Shown here one piece after another: positions 46,001-53,427 of a DNA stretch of 64,000 nucleotides. A program made the translations under genes and the position numbers. The notes under the pieces are model-generated. The model was not told where the DNA came from and did not search any database. It worked only from the letters and a program-made list of their open reading frames with translations. Position 1 is the stretch's first letter. The number at the start of each line of letters is the position of its first letter. This DNA is from Catellicoccus marimammalium M35/04/3. GTDB lineage: Bacteria > Bacillota > Bacilli > Lactobacillales > Catellicoccaceae. The stretch is taken from positions 1 through 64,000 of the forward strand of contig NZ_AMYT01000017.1 of NCBI RefSeq assembly GCF_000313915.1. Direction: 5' to 3'.

Positions 46001-46834
46001 TTATTTTTCTTCTAACATTGGCCATATCTCTTTTGTTGGTAATGGATGATGGCACCATTTTTCAAAGGCTAATGCTCCTTGAAATACTAACATTCCTAGT
46101 CCATTCATTGTCTCTTTACCTTGTGCTTTTGCCTCTTTTAAAAACGTTGAGCATTTCGGTACATAATTTAAATCCAAAATGAGTGCATCTGGATATTGTA
46201 AAGAATCTCTTTTCCTTCGTAATAAACTATCTGCGGTTGTATTGACAAAAAAATCTGTCTTTTCTTTCCTAAAATCTTGCGACGTATACGGAAGCAATTG
46301 ATAGGAAAAAGGAGTTTCTTTTTGTAAAAAATCTAGTTTTTCCTTTGTATTTTGATAATAGGATTCCTTTGTATAGTACACATAGATATTTGTAATTCCA
46401 AAAAAAGGAGCTTGTTCAATGATGGAAATTGCGGCACTACCACTTCCTAAAAGAGTCAATGTTTTTCCTTTTAGTTCATACCCTTTTTCTTTTAGCGCCA
46501 AGAAAAAGCCTTTCCCATCAGTATTATAAGCTTTCCATAGTCCTTGTTCTTTTACAATGGTGTTGCCTGCCCCTACTCTTTGGACTGTAGAATCTTTGAT
46601 ATCTGCTAACGTAAGCATTGCTTTTTTATTCGGAAAAGAAAAATTCGCACCAATAAATTGTTCTCCATATTGTGCTTCTAACTTTTGAAAATCTTTTTGC
46701 AAGGTTTCAGGTGTACTTTGAACTAAAAGATATTCTGCATCTATGTTCCAAGTTTGAAAACCATAAGTGTGCATCCTAGGGGAGAAACTATGAGCCACAG
46801 GATCAGCAAATAAAGCTATAATTTTTTTACTCAT
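46001..46834 (-). CDS. aroE: Shikimate dehydrogenase, divergent
   Basis: Reduces 3-dehydroshikimate with NADPH. 277 residues. Shikimate-binding serines are in HSFSPRMH (15-22), the catalytic Lys70 in ANFSFPNKK and Asp106 in YNTDGKGF. The usual NVTxPxK reads NFSFPNK, and the dinucleotide loop GAGGAA reads GSGSAA (130-135), so the protein is clearly diverged yet keeps the key Lys/Asp pair. It may accept related substrates (YdiB-like) but lies in the aro cluster. It begins 8 bases before the rqcH stop. Confidence 0.88.
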   Translation of the reverse strand: MSKKIIALFADPVAHSFSPRMHTYGFQTWNIDAEYLLVQSTPETLQKDFQKLEAQYGEQFIGANFSFPNKKAMLTLADIKDSTVQRVGAGNTIVKEQGLWKAYNTDGKGFFLALKEKGYELKGKTLTLLGSGSAAISIIEQAPFFGITNIYVYYTKESYYQNTKEKLDFLQKETPFSYQLLPYTSQDFRKEKTDFFVNTTADSLLRRKRDSLQYPDALILDLNYVPKCSTFLKEAKAQGKETMNGLGMLVFQGALAFEKWCHHPLPTKEIWPMLEEK

Positions 46835-48512
46835 CTTTTAATGCCTCTACTTTTTCTTTTGTTGGCGTGACCACGGTTGATTTTTGTCCTTCATAAACGA
46901 CAAAACCTGGTTTTGCGCCATTAGGTTTTCGTAAATGTTTGACTTGAATATAATCTACCGGTACATTGGCTGCTTTTTGGTATTTTGAATAGTAGGCAGC
47001 TAATGTCGCTGCTTCTACAATTTCTTCATCCGTAGGTGTACTTGTTTTTAAAATGACATGAGAGCCAGGGATATTTTTAGCATGTAGCCAGTAGTCATTT
47101 TTTTGCGCTTTTTTCAAAGATAGTTCATCATTTTGTAAATTATTACGTCCTACATAAATCGGAGTCCCTTTAGAAGTATGGAATTGTAAAGGCTGAGATT
47201 TTTTTGTCTTCATACGACGATGTTTCTTTTCTTTTAAAAATCCTTGAGCATACAATTCTTCTTGAATCGCTGGTAAATCTTCTGGAGTCGCAATCTCCAT
47301 TTGCGCCAAGATACTTTCTAAATATTGATTTTCTTCTTTAGTTTGAGTAATTTGTTGTTGGACAATTTTTACACTTTTTTTCAATTTTTGATATTTTTGG
47401 AAATATTTTTGTGCATTTTTATTGGGAGAATATGCAGGATCTAAAGGAATGATGGCATCTTTTCCTTCTTCATTATAATAGTTAGGTAAGGAAACTTCTG
47501 TAGCCCCTTTAGGAACTAAATGTAAATAAGTAGTTAACAACTCTCCATATTGTCTCCATTGTTCTGCATCGTTTGCTTCTGATAATTGTTCTTCCAACTT
47601 TTGAATTTTTAAAGTGTTTTTTTCCACAATATGACGTAAACGATGAGCAATATCCCCAATTTGTTGTTGCACTCGTGCTTGTTGGACACGTTCACCATAA
47701 TAAACATCTAATAACTCACTATAAGAAGAAAAGAATTCATTTTCTCCTGGTAAAGACTGATAAGGCATTGGCAATAAATAGTCTTTTCCTTCATAGGTCG
47801 TCAATGTAGGAGTTCCTTTTTCTAATTCTTGGAAAAATTGATTCCAAATCATCACTTTTTCTTTTTCTTCATCTAAACGTAAGAAAAGCTCATGAGCTGT
47901 ATCTTTTCCGATTCCTTGTAATGCAGTTTGAATCTCTTTTGCTGAATGTGCTTCTGTATGTAAAAACTGGAACACTTCTTCTTTTGTCATTTGGAAAGGA
48001 TTTTTCTTATCTTGGTGAGGTACAGAAAGATAGATTGCACCTGGTAACAAGGTTCGATAAGAATTTTGATGAATTCCTACATGTTTTAAGCAATCAATGA
48101 TTTTATTTGTTTCTTTTTCTACTAATAGGAGATTACTATGTCGTCCCATAATTTCTAAAATTAATTGATAATATTTTTGATCACCAATTTCATCTCTTCT
48201 TGTTAAAGAAAGACAAATCACACGGTCATTTCCTTGCTGTTCAATTTTTTCAATAAATGCCCCATCAATATATTTGCGTAAGGTCATACAAAACAAAGAA
48301 GGTTGTTCTTGATTTAAATAAGGTAATGTAGTGCATTGAATACGAGCATATTGCGCATGAGTACATAATAGTAATTTATGATTTTTACCTTTTGCTCGTA
48401 CAGTTAAAATAATTTCGTTTTCATAAGGACTTTGTACTTTCGTAATTCGTCCTGTTTCTAGTTCTTGCAATTCTTGTTGTACTTGATGTAAAAAAATTCC
48501 ATCGAATGACAT
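46827..48512 (-). CDS. rqcH: Rqc2/RqcH ribosome-quality-control factor (NFACT/FbpA family)
   Basis: Binds split 50S subunits with stuck peptidyl-tRNA and directs alanine tailing. 561 residues from ATG 48512. The NFACT-N domain starts SFDGIFLHQVQQEL and contains EIMGRHSNLLLV (about 125-136). A long coiled coil (about 275-410) and the NFACT-R domain with GRNNLQNDELSLK, DYWLHAKNIPGSHVIL (about 465-490) follow. The family is also called fibronectin-binding FbpA/PavA. The GTG at 48521 overlaps the GGGGTG ribosome site, so 48512 is preferred. It heads the aro operon. Confidence 0.95.
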   Translation of the reverse strand: MSFDGIFLHQVQQELQELETGRITKVQSPYENEIILTVRAKGKNHKLLLCTHAQYARIQCTTLPYLNQEQPSLFCMTLRKYIDGAFIEKIEQQGNDRVICLSLTRRDEIGDQKYYQLILEIMGRHSNLLLVEKETNKIIDCLKHVGIHQNSYRTLLPGAIYLSVPHQDKKNPFQMTKEEVFQFLHTEAHSAKEIQTALQGIGKDTAHELFLRLDEEKEKVMIWNQFFQELEKGTPTLTTYEGKDYLLPMPYQSLPGENEFFSSYSELLDVYYGERVQQARVQQQIGDIAHRLRHIVEKNTLKIQKLEEQLSEANDAEQWRQYGELLTTYLHLVPKGATEVSLPNYYNEEGKDAIIPLDPAYSPNKNAQKYFQKYQKLKKSVKIVQQQITQTKEENQYLESILAQMEIATPEDLPAIQEELYAQGFLKEKKHRRMKTKKSQPLQFHTSKGTPIYVGRNNLQNDELSLKKAQKNDYWLHAKNIPGSHVILKTSTPTDEEIVEAATLAAYYSKYQKAANVPVDYIQVKHLRKPNGAKPGFVVYEGQKSTVVTPTKEKVEALKDE

Positions 48513-48550
48513 TTTTTTCACCCCATATCCGCCTAATTTATACTGTTTTC

Positions 48551-48579
48551 ATCATACGTGATTTTTATCTATTTGCCAA
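48551..48579 (-). promoter_or_regulatory. Promoter of the rqcH-aro-cps operon
   Basis: On the minus strand TTGGCA (-35, 48574-48579), a 17-bp spacer and TATGAT (-10, 48551-48556), with one mismatch in each box. I find no other minus-strand promoter of this quality before aroE. Confidence 0.7.
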
Positions 48580-48639
48580 ATGTTCAATCTCCTATTATAT
48601 AGGAAAATAAAAAAATTTTATTTTGCCTTATTCTTTGTC

Positions 48640-48681
48640 TTTTTAAGCTAGAAAAAATAAAATATTTTTCTCGCTTAAAAA
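48640..48681. repeat. 17-bp imperfect inverted repeat in the rqcH-ald spacer
   Basis: TTTTTAAGCTAGAAAAA (48640-48656) faces TTTTTCTCGCTTAAAAA (48665-48681), with one mismatch and an 8-nt loop. It lies upstream of both divergent promoters, with no T-tail typical of a terminator. Confidence 0.75.
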
Positions 48682-48783
48682 ACAATTATCCCTTATTATT
48701 GTTCTTCATTTCATCATTTTCTCTTCTTTTTATCATTTTCATTGCCTTTTCATTTTATGGAAAATATCTTAATTTGATGAAAA

Positions 48784-48797
48784 ACAAAACGCTTAAA
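48784..48797 (-). promoter_or_regulatory. Weak cre-like site upstream of ald
   Basis: TTTAAGCGTTTTGT (minus strand) matches 12 of 14 positions of TGWAARCGYTWNCW. It is listed because a better site lies 100 bp nearer ald. Confidence 0.35.
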
Positions 48798-48885
48798 TCT
48801 TTTATTTTATATGGAAAATAAAGGTTATTTTCTCTTTTTCATTTTTATGATGAATGAAAATAGACGAAGTGCAGATAAATCACAA

Positions 48886-48899
48886 ATAAAACGCTTTCA
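48886..48899 (-). promoter_or_regulatory. cre-like site upstream of ald
   Basis: TGAAAGCGTTTTAT (minus strand) matches 13 of 14 positions of the cre consensus. It lies about 50 bp upstream of the ald -10 region, which suggests CcpA control of the amino-acid catabolic operon. Confidence 0.5.
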
Positions 48900-48948
48900 T
48901 GTTTTTAAAATAATCTTATATAAATCGTATCAGTAATGATTTTTATCG

Positions 48949-48957
48949 TGTTATAAT
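48949..48957 (+). promoter_or_regulatory. Extended -10 promoter of ald
   Basis: TGT-TATAAT at 48949-48957, flanked by CGTAT and ATACG arms that could be an operator. The start codon is 32 bp downstream with AAGGAGG. Confidence 0.6.
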
Positions 48958-48989
48958 ACGAATGTATCAACGATAAGGAGGAACTTACG

Positions 48990-50087
48990 ATGAAAATTGG
49001 AGTAATTAAAGACCCTAAACAAGGAGAAGGTCGCGTAGGAATGACCCCTGAAAATGTCAAAATTTTGACAGCAGAAGGTCATGAAGTTTTAGTCGATCGC
49101 GATGCCGGAATTGGTGCAGGTTTTTCAAATGAAGAATATCAAGCTGCTGGAGCAAAAATTGTTGACACAGAAGAAGCTTGGACTGCTCCTTTAATTGTAA
49201 AAGTAAAAGAACCTATGCCTAGTGAATATGGTTACTTTAAAGAAGGACAAATCATTTGGGGATTCTTGCATTTAGCCGCTAATAAAGAATGTACAGAAGA
49301 AATGATGAAAAAAAATATGTACGCAGTATCAGCTGAAAATTTAATCGTTGATGGAGTACAAACTTTATTAAAACCAATGAGTGCCTTAGCAGGTCGTCGT
49401 GCTGCTTATCTAGGTGCTAACTACCTAGAAGCACAATACGGTGGTGAAGGATTATTACTTCCAGGAATTCCAGGAATTGAAGCCGGAACTGCAGTTATCT
49501 TAGGTGGAGGAAACGCTGCGGTCAATGCTTGTGACATGTTAATCGGTATGGGTTGCCATGTCATTATTTTAGAAAAGAGCGAAAAACAAATCGCGTATTT
49601 AGAAGATCGTTACACCAATGATTCTGTAGAAATCATCCCTTCTACCCAAGAATCATTAGCAGAAAACATTAAAAAAGCAGATGTCTTCATCTCTACTCTT
49701 TTAATTCCAGGAGCAAAACCACCAAAATTAGTTACAACCGAAATGGTTCAATCTATGAAAAAAGGTTCTGTTATCATTGATATTGCCATTGACCAAGGAG
49801 GTACAGTAGCAACGATTGAAGCACCTACTTCTCATGCTGATCCTATCTTTGTCAAATATGGTGTGGTTCATTACGCAGTACCAAATATGCCTGGAGCTGT
49901 TCCTCGTACAGCAACCATTGCTTTATCAAAAGGAAATATTGAATACTTAGTAGATATTGCCAATAAAGGAATCGAAGAAGCAGTAAAAACAAATGAACCA
50001 ATTCATACCGCAATGAGCGTTTATGATGGAAAAGTAGTTTCTAAAGCTTTAGCAGATTCTATCGGTACAGAATATACCGAATTATAA
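48990..50087 (+). CDS. ald: Alanine dehydrogenase
   Basis: Oxidative deamination of L-alanine to pyruvate with NAD. 365 residues. The pyruvate-site residues Lys73 in KVKEPMP and His94 in GFLHLAAN are in place. The Rossmann motif ILGGGNAAVNA (about 170-180) and DIAIDQGG (about 263-270) are typical; the usual reading is GGGxxG/VGxNAA with minor variation. It is the first gene of ald-tdcB-permease and probably feeds pyruvate into energy metabolism. Cre-like sites lie upstream. Confidence 0.95.
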   Translation: MKIGVIKDPKQGEGRVGMTPENVKILTAEGHEVLVDRDAGIGAGFSNEEYQAAGAKIVDTEEAWTAPLIVKVKEPMPSEYGYFKEGQIIWGFLHLAANKECTEEMMKKNMYAVSAENLIVDGVQTLLKPMSALAGRRAAYLGANYLEAQYGGEGLLLPGIPGIEAGTAVILGGGNAAVNACDMLIGMGCHVIILEKSEKQIAYLEDRYTNDSVEIIPSTQESLAENIKKADVFISTLLIPGAKPPKLVTTEMVQSMKKGSVIIDIAIDQGGTVATIEAPTSHADPIFVKYGVVHYAVPNMPGAVPRTATIALSKGNIEYLVDIANKGIEEAVKTNEPIHTAMSVYDGKVVSKALADSIGTEYTEL

Positions 50088-50140
50088 AAATGATAAATAC
50101 AAAATAATGATGATAATGATGATGAAAAGAGGAATATATA

Positions 50141-51133
50141 ATGACGAACTGGAAAAAATTACCCGTTAATATTACAGATATTCATGAAGCAAAAAATGTG
50201 ATTAAACCTTATGCCCGCTTCACTCCCCTAATTAAATCTTATTTTATGTCTAGTCGCTATGATGGGGATATTTATTTGAAATTAGAAAATATGCAATTAA
50301 CTGGATCTTTCAAATTCCGTGGTGCATTCAATTGCATTTCTCATTTATCTGAAGAAGAAAAAAAACGTGGCGTCATTGCTTGTTCTGCTGGGAACCATGC
50401 ACAAGGGGTTGCCCTATCTTGTAAATTATTAGGTGTTAAAGCAACAATTGTTATGCCTGAAACCGCACCACAATCAAAAGTCGATGCCACCCGTGGCTAT
50501 GGTGCTGAAGTAATTTTACATGGTGAATTTTTCGATGAAGCAAAAGAAAAATGCGCTCAATTAGTTGAAGAAAGTGGTCTAGTCTTTATTCCACCTTATG
50601 ATGATAAATATGTCATGGCAGGTCAAGGAACGATTGGACTAGAAATTTTAGAACAATTATGGGATGTCGATAATATTATTGTTCCTGTTGGTGGTGGAGG
50701 AATGATTTCTGGTATTGCGGTAGCAGCCAAATCATTTAATCCAAACATTAAAATTATCGGTGTACAATCAGAAAATATTCACGGAATGACTGCTTCTTAT
50801 CGTGAAGGAAAAATTACTTCTCACAAAGAAGATAAAACCTTAGCTGACGGCTGTGCAGTAGCTGTACCTGGTACATTAACTTTTGATGTAGTTACAGAAA
50901 TCGTAGATGATATGATTTTAGTAGATGAAGAAGATATCCAATGCGCGATGAAAGATTTAATTCAACGTGCAAAAATCGTTTGTGAAGGTGCAGGTGCCCT
51001 TCCAACCGCTGCTATTGTTAGTGGAAAAATCGATCCTGAAATCTTAAAAGGAAAGAAAACAGTTGCCCTTGTGTCTGGAGGAAATATTGACCTTTCAAAA
51101 ATCGATGAAGTGGTACAACACTTTATTCGTTAA
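50141..51133 (+). CDS. tdcB: Catabolic threonine/serine dehydratase
   Basis: PLP enzyme that turns threonine into 2-oxobutyrate and ammonia, and often serine into pyruvate. 330 residues. The PLP Lys58 is in GSFKFRGA, the phosphate loop is PVGGGGMISG (about 183-192), and ACSAGNHAQGVA is conserved. There is no C-terminal ACT-like domain, so it is the catabolic, isoleucine-insensitive form (TdcB) rather than biosynthetic IlvA. It lies 53 bp after ald without a terminator. Confidence 0.93.
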   Translation: MTNWKKLPVNITDIHEAKNVIKPYARFTPLIKSYFMSSRYDGDIYLKLENMQLTGSFKFRGAFNCISHLSEEEKKRGVIACSAGNHAQGVALSCKLLGVKATIVMPETAPQSKVDATRGYGAEVILHGEFFDEAKEKCAQLVEESGLVFIPPYDDKYVMAGQGTIGLEILEQLWDVDNIIVPVGGGGMISGIAVAAKSFNPNIKIIGVQSENIHGMTASYREGKITSHKEDKTLADGCAVAVPGTLTFDVVTEIVDDMILVDEEDIQCAMKDLIQRAKIVCEGAGALPTAAIVSGKIDPEILKGKKTVALVSGGNIDLSKIDEVVQHFIR

Positions 51134-51159
51134 TATAGATCTTAATAGACAATAAATAC

Positions 51160-51199
51160 GGGAGAAGAGGAGAACTCTAGTATCCCCTCTTCTCTTTTC
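51160..51199 (+). terminator. Hairpin between tdcB and the permease
   Basis: GAGAAGAGG (51162-51170) pairs with CCTCTTCTC (51186-51194), followed by TTTTCTT. It may end most ald-tdcB transcripts and lower permease expression. Confidence 0.7.
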
Positions 51200-51227
51200 T
51201 TATGGATAAAGTAAGGAGATGAATGTT

Positions 51228-52565
51228 ATGACAGAAGAAGTAACCTTAAAAAAAGAAATTGGCTTTTCGGCCGCTCTATCAACCGTAGTTGGAACAGTAA
51301 TTGGTGCTGGTGTATTCTTTAAAGCTTCTGCCGTTTATGCCACCACTGGGAATGCTGGTCTTGGATTATTAGCATGGCTATTAGGAGGAATTATTACTAT
51401 CTGTGCCGGATTAACAGGTGCTGAATTAGCAGCAGCAATTCCAAAAACAGGTGGGATGATTGCTTACATTGAACATACTTATGGTACATTAGCATCACAT
51501 CTTTTAGGATGGGCTCAAACGATTATTTATTATCCAGCAAATATTGCTGCGTTAGCTATTATTTTTGGTACTCAATTTACAAATTTATTCGGTTTAAGTC
51601 CTAAAGCAATTTTAATTGTCGGTGCCATTGCTGCCATTTCTTTAACATTTTTAAACTGTTTAGGAAGTAAAATGGGTGGACTAGTACAAACAATTTCTAC
51701 CATTTGTAAGTTAATTCCTTTAGCTTTAATTATTATTTTTGGTTTGATGCAAAAAAATCCAGAGCATCTATCTTTATTCCCAATGACACCAAAAGATCCA
51801 AGTACAAATGCTTTAACAGCATTAGGTTCAGGATTATTAGCAACAATGTTTGCTTATGATGGTTGGATTAACGTCGGAAATATCGCTGGAGAAATGAAAA
51901 ATCCAAAACGCGATTTACCAAAAGCGATTTCTATTGGTTTAATTTGTATTATGGTTGTTTATGTATTAATCAACATTGCCTTCTTAATGACTTTATCTAT
52001 TGGATCTATTGCTGGTAACAGCAATGCTGCTAGTGATGTAGCAATGAAATTATTTGGTCCTTTGGGTGGTAAATTAGTTACTATCGGTATTTTAATTAGT
52101 GTTTACGGTACAATTAATGGATATACAATGACAGGAATGCGTATCCCTTACGTAATGGCTAAAGAAAATCGTTTACCATTCAGTAACTTATGGAGCAAAC
52201 TTTCTAAAAAATCACAAGTTCCTGTGAATTCAGCATTATTAATTTTAGGAATTGCGATTATTTATATGTTATCTGGTCAATTTGATATGTTAACAGATAT
52301 GTTAGTTTTCGTAATTTGGATTTTCTACACAATGACTTTCTTAGCTGTCTTTATCTTACGTAAACGTGAGCCAAGTCTAGAACGTCCATATAAAGTTCCA
52401 CTATATCCAATTGTTCCTGCGATTGCATTATTAGGTGGTTTATTCATTGTTATTAATACTTTATTTGCACAAACAGGACTAGCTATCTTAGGAATTGTAG
52501 TTACTTTAGTTGGACTTGTTTTCTACAAAAAAGATAAAGCTAAAGTCCCAGTGACTGAATCTTAA
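51228..52565 (+). CDS. APC-family amino acid permease, SteT/LAT-like
   Basis: 445 residues with 12 membrane helices. The start GFSAALSTVVGTVIGAGVFFK (about 10-30), with its unwound GxGxG-like helix 1, is the APC substrate site. GLTGAELAAAIPKTGG (about 62-77) and FAYDGWINVGNIAGEMKNPKRDLP are typical of the SteT (Ser/Thr exchanger) and LAT branch. AAGGAG is 9 nt from ATG 51228; ATG 51219 overlaps it. Clustering with alanine dehydrogenase and threonine dehydratase suggests uptake of Ala, Ser or Thr. Confidence 0.88.
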   Translation: MTEEVTLKKEIGFSAALSTVVGTVIGAGVFFKASAVYATTGNAGLGLLAWLLGGIITICAGLTGAELAAAIPKTGGMIAYIEHTYGTLASHLLGWAQTIIYYPANIAALAIIFGTQFTNLFGLSPKAILIVGAIAAISLTFLNCLGSKMGGLVQTISTICKLIPLALIIIFGLMQKNPEHLSLFPMTPKDPSTNALTALGSGLLATMFAYDGWINVGNIAGEMKNPKRDLPKAISIGLICIMVVYVLINIAFLMTLSIGSIAGNSNAASDVAMKLFGPLGGKLVTIGILISVYGTINGYTMTGMRIPYVMAKENRLPFSNLWSKLSKKSQVPVNSALLILGIAIIYMLSGQFDMLTDMLVFVIWIFYTMTFLAVFILRKREPSLERPYKVPLYPIVPAIALLGGLFIVINTLFAQTGLAILGIVVTLVGLVFYKKDKAKVPVTES

Positions 52566-52575
52566 TTCGAATACA

Positions 52576-52614
52576 ATAAATAGAGTACTTCGATAGAGGT
52601 ACTCTATTTTTTTA
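52576..52614 (+). terminator. Terminator of the ald-tdcB-permease operon
   Basis: AAATAGAGTAC (52578-52588) pairs with GTACTCTATTT (52599-52609), with seven T's. Confidence 0.9.
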
Positions 52615-52868
52615 TGCTCTCATGGCAGGTAATTTGATCTGCCTCTACCCTTTAGATAACAATGAATATTAATCTATGAGTTTATTGATAAAAAATCCAG
52701 ATTCAATCAATAACGAGCAATTTCGTTCATTATTTGCTTGATGTTTCCTAATAAATGAACTAGTAAAGAAATTTTTTTCTACTATAATAAGTGATGTAGT
52801 TATCACAAATATAATTTATTTGAATGATCCCTTCAAAACTAAAGGGAAGCACTATTAAATTGTTTCCG

Positions 52869-52901
52869 TAGTTTAATTATAGTTATTCTATAATCAAACT
52901 A
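52869..52901. repeat. 14-bp near-perfect dyad over a TATAAT
   Basis: TAGTTTAATTATAG (52869-52882) and CTATAATCAAACTA (52888-52901) are inverted with one mismatch and a 5-nt centre. The right arm includes TATAAT (52889-52894). It may be an operator on the small-RNA promoter, or a 5' hairpin of a longer RNA. Confidence 0.6.
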
Positions 52902-53031
52902 ACTATTTATACCCTATATTTATATATCTGTTAACCATTTTACCCCAACCTTTTTTAAATGGTTAACAGAGCTCTTTTATCCATTACCCCTAATACCCTA
53001 TTATCGATAAAAGAGTTACCCTGAAAGATAC

Positions 53032-53063
53032 AAGCTAGCAATAATTATTGCTAGCTTTTTTTA
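53032..53063 (+). terminator. Terminator ending the gene-free segment
   Basis: AAGCTAGCAATAA / TTATTGCTAGCTT is a perfect palindrome followed by TTTTT. Since no ORF lies between it and the permease terminator, it implies a separate transcript. Confidence 0.9.
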
Positions 53064-53308
53064 TACTAAAAAAACAATTCAGAATTTTCTCCTTTTGACA
53101 ATTACTCTTCTTTTTTCTATTTATTTTTTTCTTTATGAGAAACAAATGAAATAAAAAAATAAATTTTTTTGCAAAATTCCTTCTATATCAATAAAAATCA
53201 ATGATAAATGATAAAATTCTAATTTTATAGAGAATAAATAATGGTGAACATCTCCAAGATATGACAAAACGATAGTAAAAATTCGATAGAGAACTTATAT
53301 AATATTCA

Positions 53309-53337
53309 TTGTTTTTTTAATTTCTTTTTGTTACAAT
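53309..53337 (+). promoter_or_regulatory. Promoter of the Mga-like regulator
   Basis: TTGTTT (53309-53314), a 17-bp spacer and TACAAT (53332-53337) with an upstream TGT. The 53070-53308 stretch before it is AT-rich and without a clear feature. Confidence 0.55.
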
Positions 53338-53427
53338 CGTGTCGAATTATTGTTATAAAAAAATTAAAAAAGAAGAGTGAATTTATCTCATCTTCCATTA
53401 TTTTACAGTGGAAAGGAGTTTTGGACG

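Larger units (their letters stand above)
52795..53064 (+). ncRNA. Candidate structured small RNA with repeated TACCC motifs
   Basis: No gene is visible here. Three strong hairpins lie in a row. A: CTGTTAACCATTT / AAATGGTTAACAG (52928-52940, 52957-52969), perfect, with the loop TACCCCAACC plus T's. B: CTCTTTTATC / GATAAAAGAG (52972-52981, 53006-53015), with a 24-nt loop holding TACCCC and TACCC. C: a 26-nt perfect palindrome (53032-53057) followed by T's, the terminator. TACCC occurs at 52910, 52941, 52985, 52994 and 53017. The 5' end is uncertain: TATAAT at 52783 or 52889 could start it. Confidence 0.5.

Noticed and set aside
52676-52741. 21-codon open frame (MSLLIKNPDS) in the small-RNA region
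   Set aside because: No ribosome site upstream. The length is expected by chance.
52959-53024. Open frame starting at ATG within hairpin A of the RNA candidate
   Set aside because: The upstream sequence is C- and T-rich with no ribosome site, and the ATG is locked in a perfect stem.
52783-53070. Mga-upstream segment as a 6S RNA, tmRNA or T-box
   Set aside because: There is no long bubble hairpin closing the ends (6S), no tag frame or tRNA-like ends (tmRNA), and no TGGGTGGTACCGCG core (T-box).
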